From positions 1 through 21,792 of the forward strand of contig NZOF01000114.1 in the NCBI GenBank assembly GCA_002695185.1: DNA of 21,792 bases, written 5' to 3'. Under the pieces are notes generated by a model. The model ran no database searches, was not told where the DNA came from, and saw only the letters and a program-made list of their open reading frames with translations. Numbering within the stretch: position 1 is the stretch's first letter; each line of letters opens with the position of its first letter. The translations under genes and the position numbers were made by a program. Below are positions 1 through 9,800 of this stretch, piece by piece. Source of the DNA: Erythrobacter sp. GTDB lineage: Bacteria; Pseudomonadota; Alphaproteobacteria; Sphingomonadales; Sphingomonadaceae.

Positions 1-1655
1 GCGGGCGAAGCGCGGCACAGGTCGCGCAGCAGGCGGCTGACCGCCGACAGCCGATTGAGCGTATTCTATCGGCAACGATCAACAATGCGCGTCGCACTGT
101 GCGCGTTACCGACCTTCCGTTGGTGGGTGAGGGCATCGCCGGCTATGCGATCGATATCGAGGAAATGGAAGAACAGGCGCGCGAGTTCCGGGCCTTCCGC
201 GAAGCGCAGCGCTCCATGCTCGACCAGTTGTCCATCGGCGTGGCGCAATTCGATTCGCGGCAAAGGATGACTTTCGCCAATCAGCCTTTCCACCGCACGT
301 TTTCGCTGCCTCCGGGCGTGGTCGCGGAGCGTATCCGTTTCGAACAGATGCTGACGGTCGCGCGTGAAAACGGGAAAATACCCGAAGTGCGTGACTTTCC
401 CAGCTGGCGCAAGGAATTGGGTGAGTGGTTTCAGAAAGACGAGCCTGAAGAGTTCAACTGGCCCCTGCCTGACGGCACTCATCTGCGGTTAGTTGCCCAG
501 CCTCTCCCTGATGGTGGCCTCGTGATGATCGCTGAAGACCACACGGAACAACTCGCCCTGTCCGCCACCAGGGACACCTTGCTACGAACGCGAACTGCGA
601 CGTTCGACAGTCTGTCCGAAGCGCTGGCAGTGTTTGCGCCCGATGGTCATTTGGAATTGTGGAACCGCGGTTTTCCGACCGCATGGGGTCTTGATGGCGA
701 AGTCCTCGACGGACACGCCCAGGCAGAGGAGCTGCTGGGGAGTATAGCCGGCCAGCTCGCCGATCCTCAGGAGGTCGGCAAGATAGGCCAGACTATCCGC
801 GCAGCCACGCTCGATCGGAAGCACAACCAGCACACGGTTGAGCTCTCTGATGGACGTACGTTGACCTACAGCGGCGTTCCGCTCCCCGATGGCAATGGAT
901 TGCTGACAGTCCTCGATATCACCGCATCACAACAGGCGGAGCAGGCGCTGCGCGAACGCAATCGGGCGCTGGAAGAGGCCGATGCTGTAATGACCCGCTT
1001 TCTTGCCAATATGTCGTACGAATTCAGGACGCCGCTGACCACCATCGGAGGCTTTGCGGAATTACTGACGCAAGGAGTTGCTGGCGAACTCTCCGCGCAA
1101 GCCCGCGATTACGTCGAAGCCATCACGACCTCGGTCGAAAAGTTGACCGAGCAGGTGGAGAACGTGCTCGACCTTTCACAGTCAGAAGCGGGGCTCATGC
1201 CGTTGCGCAAGACGAGGGTCGATGTGCTGCCATTCATCGAACAGATCGTGCGAAAGCGCGAGGAAGCGATCATCGACGCCGGGCTATCGCTGGATCTCAA
1301 CGGTAATCCCCAGAAATCGATCGAGGTGGACCGACAGCAATTGGAGCGTGCCATCGGCCAATTGCTCGACAACGCCATCAGTCACACCCCCAGTGGCGGT
1401 AAAATCTTGATCGATATATCCAAGCGGCGAGGCGTGAATCGTATCTCTATTTCAGACAATGGAGAGGGCATGAGCGAGCACGAACTAACCCGGGCGCTTG
1501 AAGGCATCCGGATGAGCCATGACGGCAAGGGCATCGAAAGAAGACATGGGCTGGGAATACCGCTCGCCCGGCAGCTTATTGAAGCACACGGCGGTACGCT
1601 GGATTTTCAAAGCCGAAAGAACAGCGGAACGACGGCGACGATTACCCTGCCATGA
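1..1655 (+). CDS. divL: DivL-like PAS pseudo-histidine kinase (5' truncated by window edge)
   Basis: The reading frame is open from the window edge, so the GTG at 99 is probably internal and the N-terminus is missing. Counting residues from that GTG, a PAS-like stretch lies near 38-160, a second PAS (SEALAVFAPDGHLELWNRGF) near 173-280, a HisKA helix near 297-365 and an HATPase_c domain near 410-518. The HATPase N box (QLLDNAISHTP), G1 box (DNGEGM) and G2 box (HGLGIPLARQLIEAHGG) are intact. The H box reads MSYEFRTPL: Tyr (codon 1017-1019, residue 307) replaces the phosphoacceptor His. That substitution is the hallmark of Caulobacter DivL, which binds DivK and controls CckA in the CtrA cell-cycle pathway. 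The gene leads the coupled operon, and its stop overlaps the tsaE start. DivL identity is inferred from the Tyr and the domain layout; the fallback is a generic PAS sensor kinase. Confidence 0.82.
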   Translation, partial: GRSAAQVAQQAADRRQPIERILSATINNARRTVRVTDLPLVGEGIAGYAIDIEEMEEQAREFRAFREAQRSMLDQLSIGVAQFDSRQRMTFANQPFHRTFSLPPGVVAERIRFEQMLTVARENGKIPEVRDFPSWRKELGEWFQKDEPEEFNWPLPDGTHLRLVAQPLPDGGLVMIAEDHTEQLALSATRDTLLRTRTATFDSLSEALAVFAPDGHLELWNRGFPTAWGLDGEVLDGHAQAEELLGSIAGQLADPQEVGKIGQTIRAATLDRKHNQHTVELSDGRTLTYSGVPLPDGNGLLTVLDITASQQAEQALRERNRALEEADAVMTRFLANMSYEFRTPLTTIGGFAELLTQGVAGELSAQARDYVEAITTSVEKLTEQVENVLDLSQSEAGLMPLRKTRVDVLPFIEQIVRKREEAIIDAGLSLDLNGNPQKSIEVDRQQLERAIGQLLDNAISHTPSGGKILIDISKRRGVNRISISDNGEGMSEHELTRALEGIRMSHDGKGIERRHGLGIPLARQLIEAHGGTLDFQSRKNSGTTATITLP

Positions 1656-2089
1656 TAGTTGAACTCTCCGACCTTGGTGCCATGGAAGCTTACGGCGCCC
1701 GTATTGCAGCCCGGCTGCTACCCGGAGATGTCGTCGCTTTGTCGGGCGGTCTGGGCGCGGGCAAGACTACACTCGCCCGCGCAATAATCGCTGCGCTCGG
1801 CCATCAGGGCGAAGTGCCATCGCCTACTTTTACGATCGTCGAAGCATATGACCATCTGCGTGTTCCACTTGTACACGCCGATTTTTACCGTCTCGACCAT
1901 CCATCCGAAGTGCAGGAAATAGGCCTCGACGATTATCGTGAAGGTGCGGCGTTACTGGCCGAGTGGCCAGACCATGCAGGGGGCTTTGAACATGAGCCGA
2001 CTTGCCTCGCAATTACGCTGGAAACGGTGGGAGAGGGGAGACAGGCCATTGTGAAGCCGGGCCAGGCTTGGCAAAGCCGCATGCCATGA
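1652..2089 (+). CDS. tsaE: tRNA t6A biosynthesis ATPase TsaE
   Basis: TsaE is the small P-loop ATPase that works with TsaB and TsaD in the cytoplasm to make N6-threonylcarbamoyladenosine at position 37 of ANN-decoding tRNAs. The protein is 145 residues, normal for the family. It shows the Walker A motif GGLGAGKTT (residues 32-40), the family motif PSPTFTIVEAY (56-66) and HADFYRL (75-81). The ATG at 1652 lies inside the stop of the upstream kinase gene (ATGA overlap), and its own stop overlaps the amgK start in the same way, so translation is probably coupled on both sides. There is no obvious internal alternative start. Confidence 0.95.
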   Translation: MIVELSDLGAMEAYGARIAARLLPGDVVALSGGLGAGKTTLARAIIAALGHQGEVPSPTFTIVEAYDHLRVPLVHADFYRLDHPSEVQEIGLDDYREGAALLAEWPDHAGGFEHEPTCLAITLETVGEGRQAIVKPGQAWQSRMP

Positions 2090-3075
2090 GCGACGCCATT
2101 TTTGAAGACATCCAGAACTTCCTCGGTGCGACCCGATGGGAAGGCTCCGAAATCGCCCCGCTAGTGGGCGATGCCAGTTTCCGCCGCTATTTCCGTATCC
2201 GCCGGGGAGGACAGAGCGCAATGCTGATGCACGCTCCTCCGCCACACGAAGATGCGCGGCCCTTTCTGCATGTTGCCGAGTGGCTCAATGCCAACGGCCT
2301 GCGTGGTCCCGAAATCCTGCGCGAAGAGGCGGAAAAAGGCTGGGTGCTAACCGAAGATTTCGGCGATACGCGGATGAAAGAGTGGATCGACCATCATCCG
2401 GATAACGAGCACGATATCTATTCCAAGGCCATCGAAACCCTCGTCCGGCTTCACCAATTGCCGCCGGGCCCTTTCGAGCCGTACGACATGGCAGTGTACC
2501 AGCGCGAGGCGGCGCTGTTCCTCGAATGGTATTGCCTCGCTGCCGGGCTAAATGTCGATGAAGCGGGATGGACGGCCGCATGGGAAGAGGCGCTCGCCCC
2601 GCTACTGCCTCGTCAGAAGCCAGGGGTCACGGTTTTGCGCGATTACCATGCGGAAAACATCATGCTGCTCGAAGAAGGTTCGCTGGGGGGCGAGCAGGGC
2701 CTGATCGACTTTCAGGATGCTCTCGTTGGCCACCCTGCGTACGATCTTGTCAGCTTGCTTCAGGATGCGCGGCGCGATGTCTCCGCCCAGCTGGAACACG
2801 ACATGCTATGCCGTTACCGCGCAGCTGCCGATCCGGGTGACCACTTTGAAGCCGATTATGCGCGGTTGGGCGCTCAGCGAAATGCGAAGATAATCGGAAT
2901 CTTCACTCGCCTCTACAAGCGGGACGGCAAACCGCGCTATCTCCGCATGATCCCCCGTGTGTGGCAAGCGATGGAGCGCGATCTGGCCCACGAAGCCATG
3001 GCCCCGGTCGCCACATGGTTCGATGCGAATATTTCGCAGGAACTGCGCGATGCCCATGGTGGAGAGATCTCGTGA
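2086..3075 (+). CDS. amgK: Anomeric MurNAc/GlcNAc kinase AmgK
   Basis: This is a 329-residue member of the aminoglycoside phosphotransferase/choline kinase fold. The kinase catalytic motif is DYHAEN (residues 186-191) and the metal-binding motif is IDFQDA (207-212). In Pseudomonas putida and Caulobacter, AmgK phosphorylates the anomeric hydroxyl of recycled MurNAc (and GlcNAc), giving the 1-phosphate for MurU. The start at 2086 (MSDAIFEDIQ) is chosen because it makes the 4-base ATGA overlap with tsaE that every junction nearby shows. An earlier in-frame start at 2002 would run deep into tsaE and adds a sequence unlike the family. The neighbouring murU gene strongly supports the assignment over an antibiotic kinase. 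Confidence 0.9.
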   Translation: MSDAIFEDIQNFLGATRWEGSEIAPLVGDASFRRYFRIRRGGQSAMLMHAPPPHEDARPFLHVAEWLNANGLRGPEILREEAEKGWVLTEDFGDTRMKEWIDHHPDNEHDIYSKAIETLVRLHQLPPGPFEPYDMAVYQREAALFLEWYCLAAGLNVDEAGWTAAWEEALAPLLPRQKPGVTVLRDYHAENIMLLEEGSLGGEQGLIDFQDALVGHPAYDLVSLLQDARRDVSAQLEHDMLCRYRAAADPGDHFEADYARLGAQRNAKIIGIFTRLYKRDGKPRYLRMIPRVWQAMERDLAHEAMAPVATWFDANISQELRDAHGGEIS

Positions 3076-3794
3076 CCAAGCTCGTCTCCGATACCGCCAT
3101 GTTGATGGCTGCCGGCCTGGGCAAGCGCATGCGCCCGCTCACCGCCACCACGCCGAAACCGCTGGTACGCGTGCTTGGCAAACCACTGATCGATCGCGCG
3201 CTCGATCGCGTGGAAGACGCCGGCATCGAAAAGGCGGTGGTCAATGTCCACTATCTAGCCGAATCCATCGAAGCGCATCTCGGTCCACGGAAATGCCCTG
3301 CGGTTCAGTTTTCCGACGAGCGCGAAGAACTGCTCGAAACGGGCGGCGGCATGGTCAAGGCCAGGGCTGCAGATTTGCTGCCCGACCCGTTTTTCGCCTG
3401 CAATGCCGACAGCATCTGGCTCGACGGACCGCGGAACGCTTTCGAAGAACTTTCGGACGCTTGGGATCCGGAGCGTATGGATGCTTTGCTGCTGGTGGTG
3501 ACCCATGCAAGGGCACGCAATTTCGATGGCTCAGGCGATTTCTACATGGATGGCTTGGGCAAACTCACCCGCAAGCTGCCCGGCCGTATAGCCCCATTCA
3601 TATATACCGGCATTCAACTGGTTTCGCATCGCCTGTTGCGTGATGCGCCGGAAGGCAAGTTCTCTACGAACATCCTGTGGGACCGGGCGATCGAGGAAGG
3701 GCGCCTGTTCGGAATCGCCTTTACCGGTACATGGTACGAGGTCGGCACACCGCAGCATATACGCCCGACGGAAGAGGCGCTGACGGGTGGCTGA
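3072..3794 (+). CDS. murU: MurNAc-1-phosphate uridylyltransferase MurU
   Basis: A 240-residue nucleotidyltransferase of the NTP_transferase family. The N-terminal signature GLGKRMRPLT...TPKPL (residues 15-31) binds the nucleotide, FFACNADSIW holds the catalytic Asp, and the C-terminus carries WYEVGTPQH. MurU makes UDP-MurNAc from MurNAc-1-phosphate and UTP, completing the recycling route that bypasses MurA. The GTG at 3072 overlaps the amgK stop (GTGA), which favours it over the earlier in-frame start at 2961 that lies inside amgK. An ATG at 3099 is possible but would cut closely into the nucleotide-binding region. The stop overlaps addB by 8 bases. Confidence 0.9.
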   Translation: MTKLVSDTAMLMAAGLGKRMRPLTATTPKPLVRVLGKPLIDRALDRVEDAGIEKAVVNVHYLAESIEAHLGPRKCPAVQFSDEREELLETGGGMVKARAADLLPDPFFACNADSIWLDGPRNAFEELSDAWDPERMDALLLVVTHARARNFDGSGDFYMDGLGKLTRKLPGRIAPFIYTGIQLVSHRLLRDAPEGKFSTNILWDRAIEEGRLFGIAFTGTWYEVGTPQHIRPTEEALTGG

Positions 3795-6700
3795 CGCACG
3801 AGGCGGGCCGCAAGTCTATTCCATCGCCGCCCACAGAGGCTTCGCTGACGCGCTCGTTGCCGGACTGGTACCGCGCTACGGAGATGGCGAGCTTGGCCTG
3901 GCGCGCCTGACCTTGCTGCTGCCAAGTTCGCGGGCCCGCCGTACTGTTTCGGAAGCATTTATCCGCCATGCGGGCAGCGAGGGCCGGGCTGGCCTGCTGA
4001 TGCCCCGGATGGCGGTAGTGGGTGACCTCGATCTGGACGAGGCGCTTGGTCCGTTGCTCGATCCTCTCGGGGCGAGCGAGATCAAACCTTCCATCGATCC
4101 GCAGCGGCGAATGTTCGCACTTGCGCGATTGATAGCCGAGCAAATGGGTGGAGACGCTCCTAAAGGCGCCACGCTTCTCAGGCTGGCTCGCGAGACGGGC
4201 GCAACGATGGACCGCCTGCTAGTCGACGATATCGGTCCGGAGCAATTGCTCGACGAAAAGGTGGTCGACATTTTTCCTGACCTTTCGGCGCATTGGCAGG
4301 ACACAATCCGTCTATTTGCCAATGTTCAAGTCAAATGGCTCGCCTGGTTGGGCGAGAATGGAATGCTGGACGCTGCTGCACGCCGCAACCGTCTGTTCGA
4401 CAAGGCGCGCGAGACGTGGCTGGCCAATCCACCTTCGACCCCAATCGTGGCAGCTGGGGTTACCAGTGCTGCCCCTGCGCTAGCAAAGTTATTGCGCGTT
4501 GTCAGCGAATTGCCGCAAGGCGCTGTGATCCTTCCCGATTTCGATCTGACGATGGATGGCCAGGTGTGGGACGAGCTCGGCCGGGCAGGCGCTGCGCCCA
4601 CACCCGATCATACCGCTTTTGCGCGGAACGATGCGGTCACGCATCCGCAATATCACCTCAAACTTCTCCTCAACCGCATGGGCGTCGCCCGCGAAGAGGT
4701 CCAGCAATGGCACCGCAAAGGCATGACTGCTGCACCGCCTGAACGCAGCCATGCCATTTCCGCGCTGTTCCTGCCGCCAGAGGCCAGCAAGGTCTGGGTC
4801 GATCTGCCGCCTGAGAAGAGGCGCCTCTCCGGTGTTCGAATAATGGAAGCATCGAATCCGGAAGAGGAAGCGCAGGCCATCGCACTGCTGGTGCGCGAAG
4901 CCTTGGCGGAACCTGAAAAGCGGGTCGCTGTCATTACCCCGGACCGCCCGCTTGCGCGGCGGGTCGTCCACCATCTGGCGCGGTGGAACATTGTCGCGGA
5001 CGATTCTGCTGGTCGCCCGCTTTCTCACACTGCTGCGGGGCGGGCCTTCCTCCTCGCTGCGGAAGTCATGGCCGAAGGGGCGAGGGCAGTGCCGATGATG
5101 GCACTCCTAGGACACCCACTCGTAAACGGCGGAATGGAGCGCGGGCGCTGGTTGCGGCGCTTGCGCAAGCTCGAACGCGAATTGCGCGGGCCCCGCCTTT
5201 CACCAGGGCTCGAGCCGGCGAGGGCGGAGGTCGCACGGCTTGCTGAAAGACAGCCCGATATGGCCGAGTGGTGGACCACAGTCGAAACCCATGTTTTTCC
5301 CTTGGTCGATATCGATCGGGACGCTTCCACGGGTCTCGCTGACCTTATCGATATGTTGGCGGCGAGCGCGGAAGCGCTTTGTAGCGAAAAGCTGTGGGCT
5401 CAGGAAGACGGGCGAACGCTCGCCGGTTTTGTAGAGGAATTTCGCCTGCATGCCCGAGAGTCAGATTTCCAGATAGCCCCGCGCGATGTTGCAGCCGTGC
5501 TTGGTGACGCCATGGAAGAGCGCGCTGTTCGGCCACCGTATGGGGGGCATGCTCGCGTGCAGGTGCTCGGCTTGCTTGAAGCGCGGATGAATAGAGCGGA
5601 TCTCGTGATTTGTGCCGGCCTCAACGAAGGGACGTGGCCCGCGCGGGGAAGCGTGGATGCCCTGCTTGCGCCGCCGGTCCTTCGCGCCCTAGGTGTGCCG
5701 GGCGGGGATTTCCGTATCGGTCTGTCGGCGCACGATCTGGCAGGTGCGATGGGTGCGCCCGAAGTCGTTCTTAGTCGTAGCGAACGGGACGAGGGTGGAC
5801 CGGCGATTCCGAGTCGCTTTCTCCTGCGCGTCCAGGCCCTGCTAAGCGATCTGCTTCCCAATTACGAAGACCATGAGGCCATCGCGCTTGCGCGTGCCAT
5901 GACCCGCGCGGAACCAGCCCCAGACTATCCGCGACCTGCTCCCGTGCCGCGAGCCGAGCAGCGCGATGTCGATATTTCCGCTACCGCGCTCGACCGGTTA
6001 TTGGGCGATCCGTACCAGTTTTTCGCCCAGAAGATCATGGGCCTGTCCGATCTCGATGCGCTGGACGCAGACCCGGACGCACTATGGCAGGGCAATGTCG
6101 CGCACGAGATACTAGAGCGCTGGCATATCGCGCGCAAGGCAGACCCCGCCGCAGCTATCGCGCCGATTATGGAACAGGTTCTGGTTGAGCAAAATGCCGA
6201 CCCGCTCATTCGAGGCTTATGGCAGCCGCGCCTGCAGAAGGCGCTGGAATGGGTAGAGGCAACTGTCTCTGCCTATGATGGGCGGGACATTATCGCAGTC
6301 GAAGCCAAGGGCGGGATGCAGTTTGACGGGGTGTTTGTTCACGGACGGGCTGATCGACTTGACCGATTATCGGACGGCAGTCTGGCCATTGTAGACTACA
6401 AAACCGGCAAGCCTCCCAGCGCAGCGATGGTAGAAGAGGGCTTTGCGCTTCAGCTTGGTATCTTGGGCCTGATCGCAGAAGATGGAGGTTTTAAAGGTAT
6501 TACCGGCGAACCCGGCGGGTATGAATACTGGTCCTTGGGCCGTGCCAAGGACGAGAACCCGCATGGCTTCGGCTATATCGACGTGCCGCTGAAAGTCGGT
6601 GCCAAGCGGAGCGGGATCGATCCAGAAGAATTCCTTCCGCTCACCCGCAGCAAACTGAGCGAGGCCATCGGGAAATACATCAAGGGCGACGCCCCGTTTA

Positions 6701-6804
6701 CTGCGCGAGAAAACCCGAACTATCCCACCTACGATACATATGACCAATTGATGCGCTTGGAGGAATGGCTACCGCGTCAGGGTGACGGGGAATCGCAGGC
6801 ATGA
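3787..6804 (+). CDS. addB: Double-strand break repair protein AddB (alphaproteobacterial type)
   Basis: A 1005-residue subunit of the AddAB helicase-nuclease, which resects double-strand breaks and loads RecA after Chi recognition. The C-terminal RecB-type nuclease domain is visible: GRADRLDRL (Asp856) and IVDYKTGKPPS (Asp870, Lys872), with an upstream NVAHEILERWH motif matching the conserved His of the domain. The middle holds the inactivated UvrD-like segments (VICAGLNEGTWPARG). The N-terminus (VYSIAAHRGFADALV) has no Walker A motif, and no cysteines follow the nuclease motif where Bacillus AddB holds its iron-sulfur cluster. The start is the GTG at 3787, overlapping murU by 8 bases. Confidence 0.94.
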   Translation: MADARGGPQVYSIAAHRGFADALVAGLVPRYGDGELGLARLTLLLPSSRARRTVSEAFIRHAGSEGRAGLLMPRMAVVGDLDLDEALGPLLDPLGASEIKPSIDPQRRMFALARLIAEQMGGDAPKGATLLRLARETGATMDRLLVDDIGPEQLLDEKVVDIFPDLSAHWQDTIRLFANVQVKWLAWLGENGMLDAAARRNRLFDKARETWLANPPSTPIVAAGVTSAAPALAKLLRVVSELPQGAVILPDFDLTMDGQVWDELGRAGAAPTPDHTAFARNDAVTHPQYHLKLLLNRMGVAREEVQQWHRKGMTAAPPERSHAISALFLPPEASKVWVDLPPEKRRLSGVRIMEASNPEEEAQAIALLVREALAEPEKRVAVITPDRPLARRVVHHLARWNIVADDSAGRPLSHTAAGRAFLLAAEVMAEGARAVPMMALLGHPLVNGGMERGRWLRRLRKLERELRGPRLSPGLEPARAEVARLAERQPDMAEWWTTVETHVFPLVDIDRDASTGLADLIDMLAASAEALCSEKLWAQEDGRTLAGFVEEFRLHARESDFQIAPRDVAAVLGDAMEERAVRPPYGGHARVQVLGLLEARMNRADLVICAGLNEGTWPARGSVDALLAPPVLRALGVPGGDFRIGLSAHDLAGAMGAPEVVLSRSERDEGGPAIPSRFLLRVQALLSDLLPNYEDHEAIALARAMTRAEPAPDYPRPAPVPRAEQRDVDISATALDRLLGDPYQFFAQKIMGLSDLDALDADPDALWQGNVAHEILERWHIARKADPAAAIAPIMEQVLVEQNADPLIRGLWQPRLQKALEWVEATVSAYDGRDIIAVEAKGGMQFDGVFVHGRADRLDRLSDGSLAIVDYKTGKPPSAAMVEEGFALQLGILGLIAEDGGFKGITGEPGGYEYWSLGRAKDENPHGFGYIDVPLKVGAKRSGIDPEEFLPLTRSKLSEAIGKYIKGDAPFTARENPNYPTYDTYDQLMRLEEWLPRQGDGESQA

Positions 6805-9800
6805 GCGGTAAGGTCTATCCTCTCAAGGATGCGCAGGCGGACAGCGTCAATCCCAAGCAAAGCGTGTGGCTATCTGCCAGTGCCGGGACGGGCAAGACGC
6901 AGGTGCTCTCAGCCCGCGTGTTGAGGCTGTTGCTCGAGCCGAATGCTGATTCCTCTCAGATCCTCTGTCTGACCTTCACCAAAGCCGGCGCCGCCGAAAT
7001 GGCGGTCCGCGTCAATTCGGTCCTTGCACGATGGGTGCGGATGGATGCCGGACAGCTGGCGACCGAGCTGGCACATCTCGGCGCGCCCATCGATCCCGAA
7101 GCGCAGTCGCGCGCCCGGTCGCTTTTCGCACGCGTCCTGGACTGTCCGGGAGGCGGCCTGCGCATCGACACCATTCATGCGTTTGCCCAATACCTGCTCA
7201 GCGCTTTTCCCAGCGAGGCAGGGGTGCTTCCGGGCAGCCAGCCTATGGAAGATCGCGACCGCGACCTGCTGAGCCGGGATGTGCTTTCCAATTTGCTGGC
7301 CGATGGTGATCTAAGCATCCGTGACGCCGTTGCGGAGATGAGCCGGCGCAAGGGCCCCGATGCCGTACTCGGCTGGCTGATGCGGTGTGCACGTCACAAG
7401 GATCTGTGGGACCAACCTGGCTGGCAGCATTCATTGCGCGATCCGGTGCGTCGCCTGCTTGGCATTCCCGTGGATGCGGACGAGAAATGGGTGGCTGAAG
7501 GCTGCTCGGATGCGAACTTTCCGGTTCAAACGCTGCGTGCCATGCTGCCCGCCTTCGATGGATGGAATACCAAGTCGGCTGAAACCAGCAGAGGATTTAT
7601 TCACCAATGGCTGGCGTTGGATCCCAAGGCGCGCCTCGCCGAACTCGATGGATTCTGTCAGCGCAATTGCATCCTCAAGAAGGATGGCGACCCGACTTCG
7701 ATGAAGGGGGCGGAGAAGAACGATCCCGATTTCCCTCGCAAACAGGAAGAGATTGCCGAGGCGGTCGCCGCGGTGAAGGAACGGCGCGAGCTTCTCGCTT
7801 TGGCCGATTTCCTTGCTCCGCAGCTGGAGGCGGGGCGGGCCTTTGCATTGCGGTGGGAAGAAGCCAAGGCGCGCGAAGGTCTCGTTGATTTCGATGATCT
7901 CATACAACGTGCCGCGCGGTTGCTGTCATCGAGCCAGATGGCGGACTGGATTCGCTACAAGCTCGATCGCAGTTTCGATCACATACTGGTCGACGAAGCC
8001 CAGGATACGAACAAGGCGCAGTGGGCCATCGTGAAAGCGCTAACCGACGATTATTTCGACGGACTGGGAGCGCGCGGGGAGGCGGTGCGCACCATCTTTA
8101 CGGTGGGCGATTACAAGCAGGCGATCTTCGGTTTCCAGGGCACAAGCCCGGAGAACTTCCGCGAAGCCCGCGACTACTTCCGGGACAAGATGGATGCGGC
8201 AGCGTCGACAGCTGCGGAAAGCAGATCGCCCGCCAAGGCAGGCCGGTTGGAAGAGTACGATCTCGGGCGCAGTTATCGTACTAACCAGACTGTCCTTGGT
8301 TTTGTCGACCGCGCGATGGAAAGCATTGGTTACGAGGGATTCGGTCTGGAAGAGCCATCGCCTCCGCATGTGGGCGCAGAGGCTCCGGGGATTGTGACCC
8401 TCTGGAAAGAAGTTCGCATCGCCGAGGGGGGTGAAGACGAGGCGAGCGAAGAAAATGGCTGGTTAGCGCGTCACGACCGTCTGATGGCGGACAAGATCGC
8501 GCAGCAGGTTGCAGGATGGCTCGATCCGGCGGGTGAAGGCTTCACGCTGGTCAAGGGTGGCGCGCGCCGCGCGGAGCCCGGCGATGTCATGGTGCTGGTG
8601 CAAAAGCGGCGCGAGCTCGCTTCTCTGATCGTGGCGCGACTCTATGCGCATGGCGTTCCGGTCGCTGGCGTCGACAGGCTTCGGCTCGGTAACCCGCTGG
8701 CGGTCAAGGACCTCATGGCTGCGATCCGCTTCGCCGCGCAACCACTCGATGACCTGACGCTTGCGAGCCTGCTGGTCTCGCCACTGTTCGGCTGGAGCCA
8801 GGAGGAACTGCTCGAATTCGGATGGCGCGAAAAGGGCATCCGCCTATGGGAATATTTACGTGCTTCGGACCATCCGCGTGTCGCCGAAACGGTGAACGGC
8901 CTGCGCGAAATCCTCCGCCGGGCGGATTTCGACAGCCCGCAGCAACTGCTTCACTACATTCTCGTTGGTCCGATGGATGGGCGCCGGAAACTCGTGGCTC
9001 GACTTGGGCGGGAGGCAAACGATCCGATCGACGAACTCCTCAACGCCGCCAACGCTTATGCCTCGACCCATGTGGCGAGCTTGCAGGGCTTTATCCGCTG
9101 GTTCGACGCGGGTGATGGCGAACTGAAGCGTGAGGCAGGTGAGGGCGGAGATCAGGTCCGTGTGATGACGGTTCACGGCTCTAAGGGGTTGCAAGCACCG
9201 ATCGTGATCCTGGCGGATGCTGCGATCCGACCCGACGCCTCCGGCGACCTGGCACTTGAAGAAACGCCGCTGGGGGCTCTGGAAAGCAACATCGTCCCGC
9301 TGCCACCGCTGACCAAGGAAGAAAAGGTCGGGCCGGTGAAGGTCGTCGAAGAGATGAGCAAACTACGCGCCATGCAGGAGCACTGGCGGCTGCTCTATGT
9401 CGCAATGACCCGCGCGGAGGAGGCACTTTTTATTGGCGGCTCGCTCGGCCCGCGTGACGCGAAGAACGGCCCGCATGAGGATAGCTGGTACGCACGGCTG
9501 CTATCCCTGTTCGAAGAAGGGGAGGCGGTCGAGGACCCGATCTGGGGCGCGCGTTGGGAAACAGGTGAACGCGCGCCTTCGGTACCGGCATCGACCAAGG
9601 GAGCGCAGCCGCAGACGATCGAACTTCCTCTTTGGGCCAAGCAGGCTGTAGGTCCCGAACCGCGGCCCCCGCGTCCATTGGCGCCGTCGGGTTTGGGCGA
9701 AGTGGAGGGGAGCGATCCGCCGCTCCCACCCGATGTTGCGGCCGGCGCGGCGCGGCGCGGGGTGCTGATCCATGCATTGCTCGAACGATTGCCGGAGGTG

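Noticed and set aside
2002..2085. Earlier in-frame start for amgK at 2002
   Set aside because: It would overlap tsaE by 88 bases; the ATG at 2086 gives the 4-base overlap used at most other junctions of this operon.
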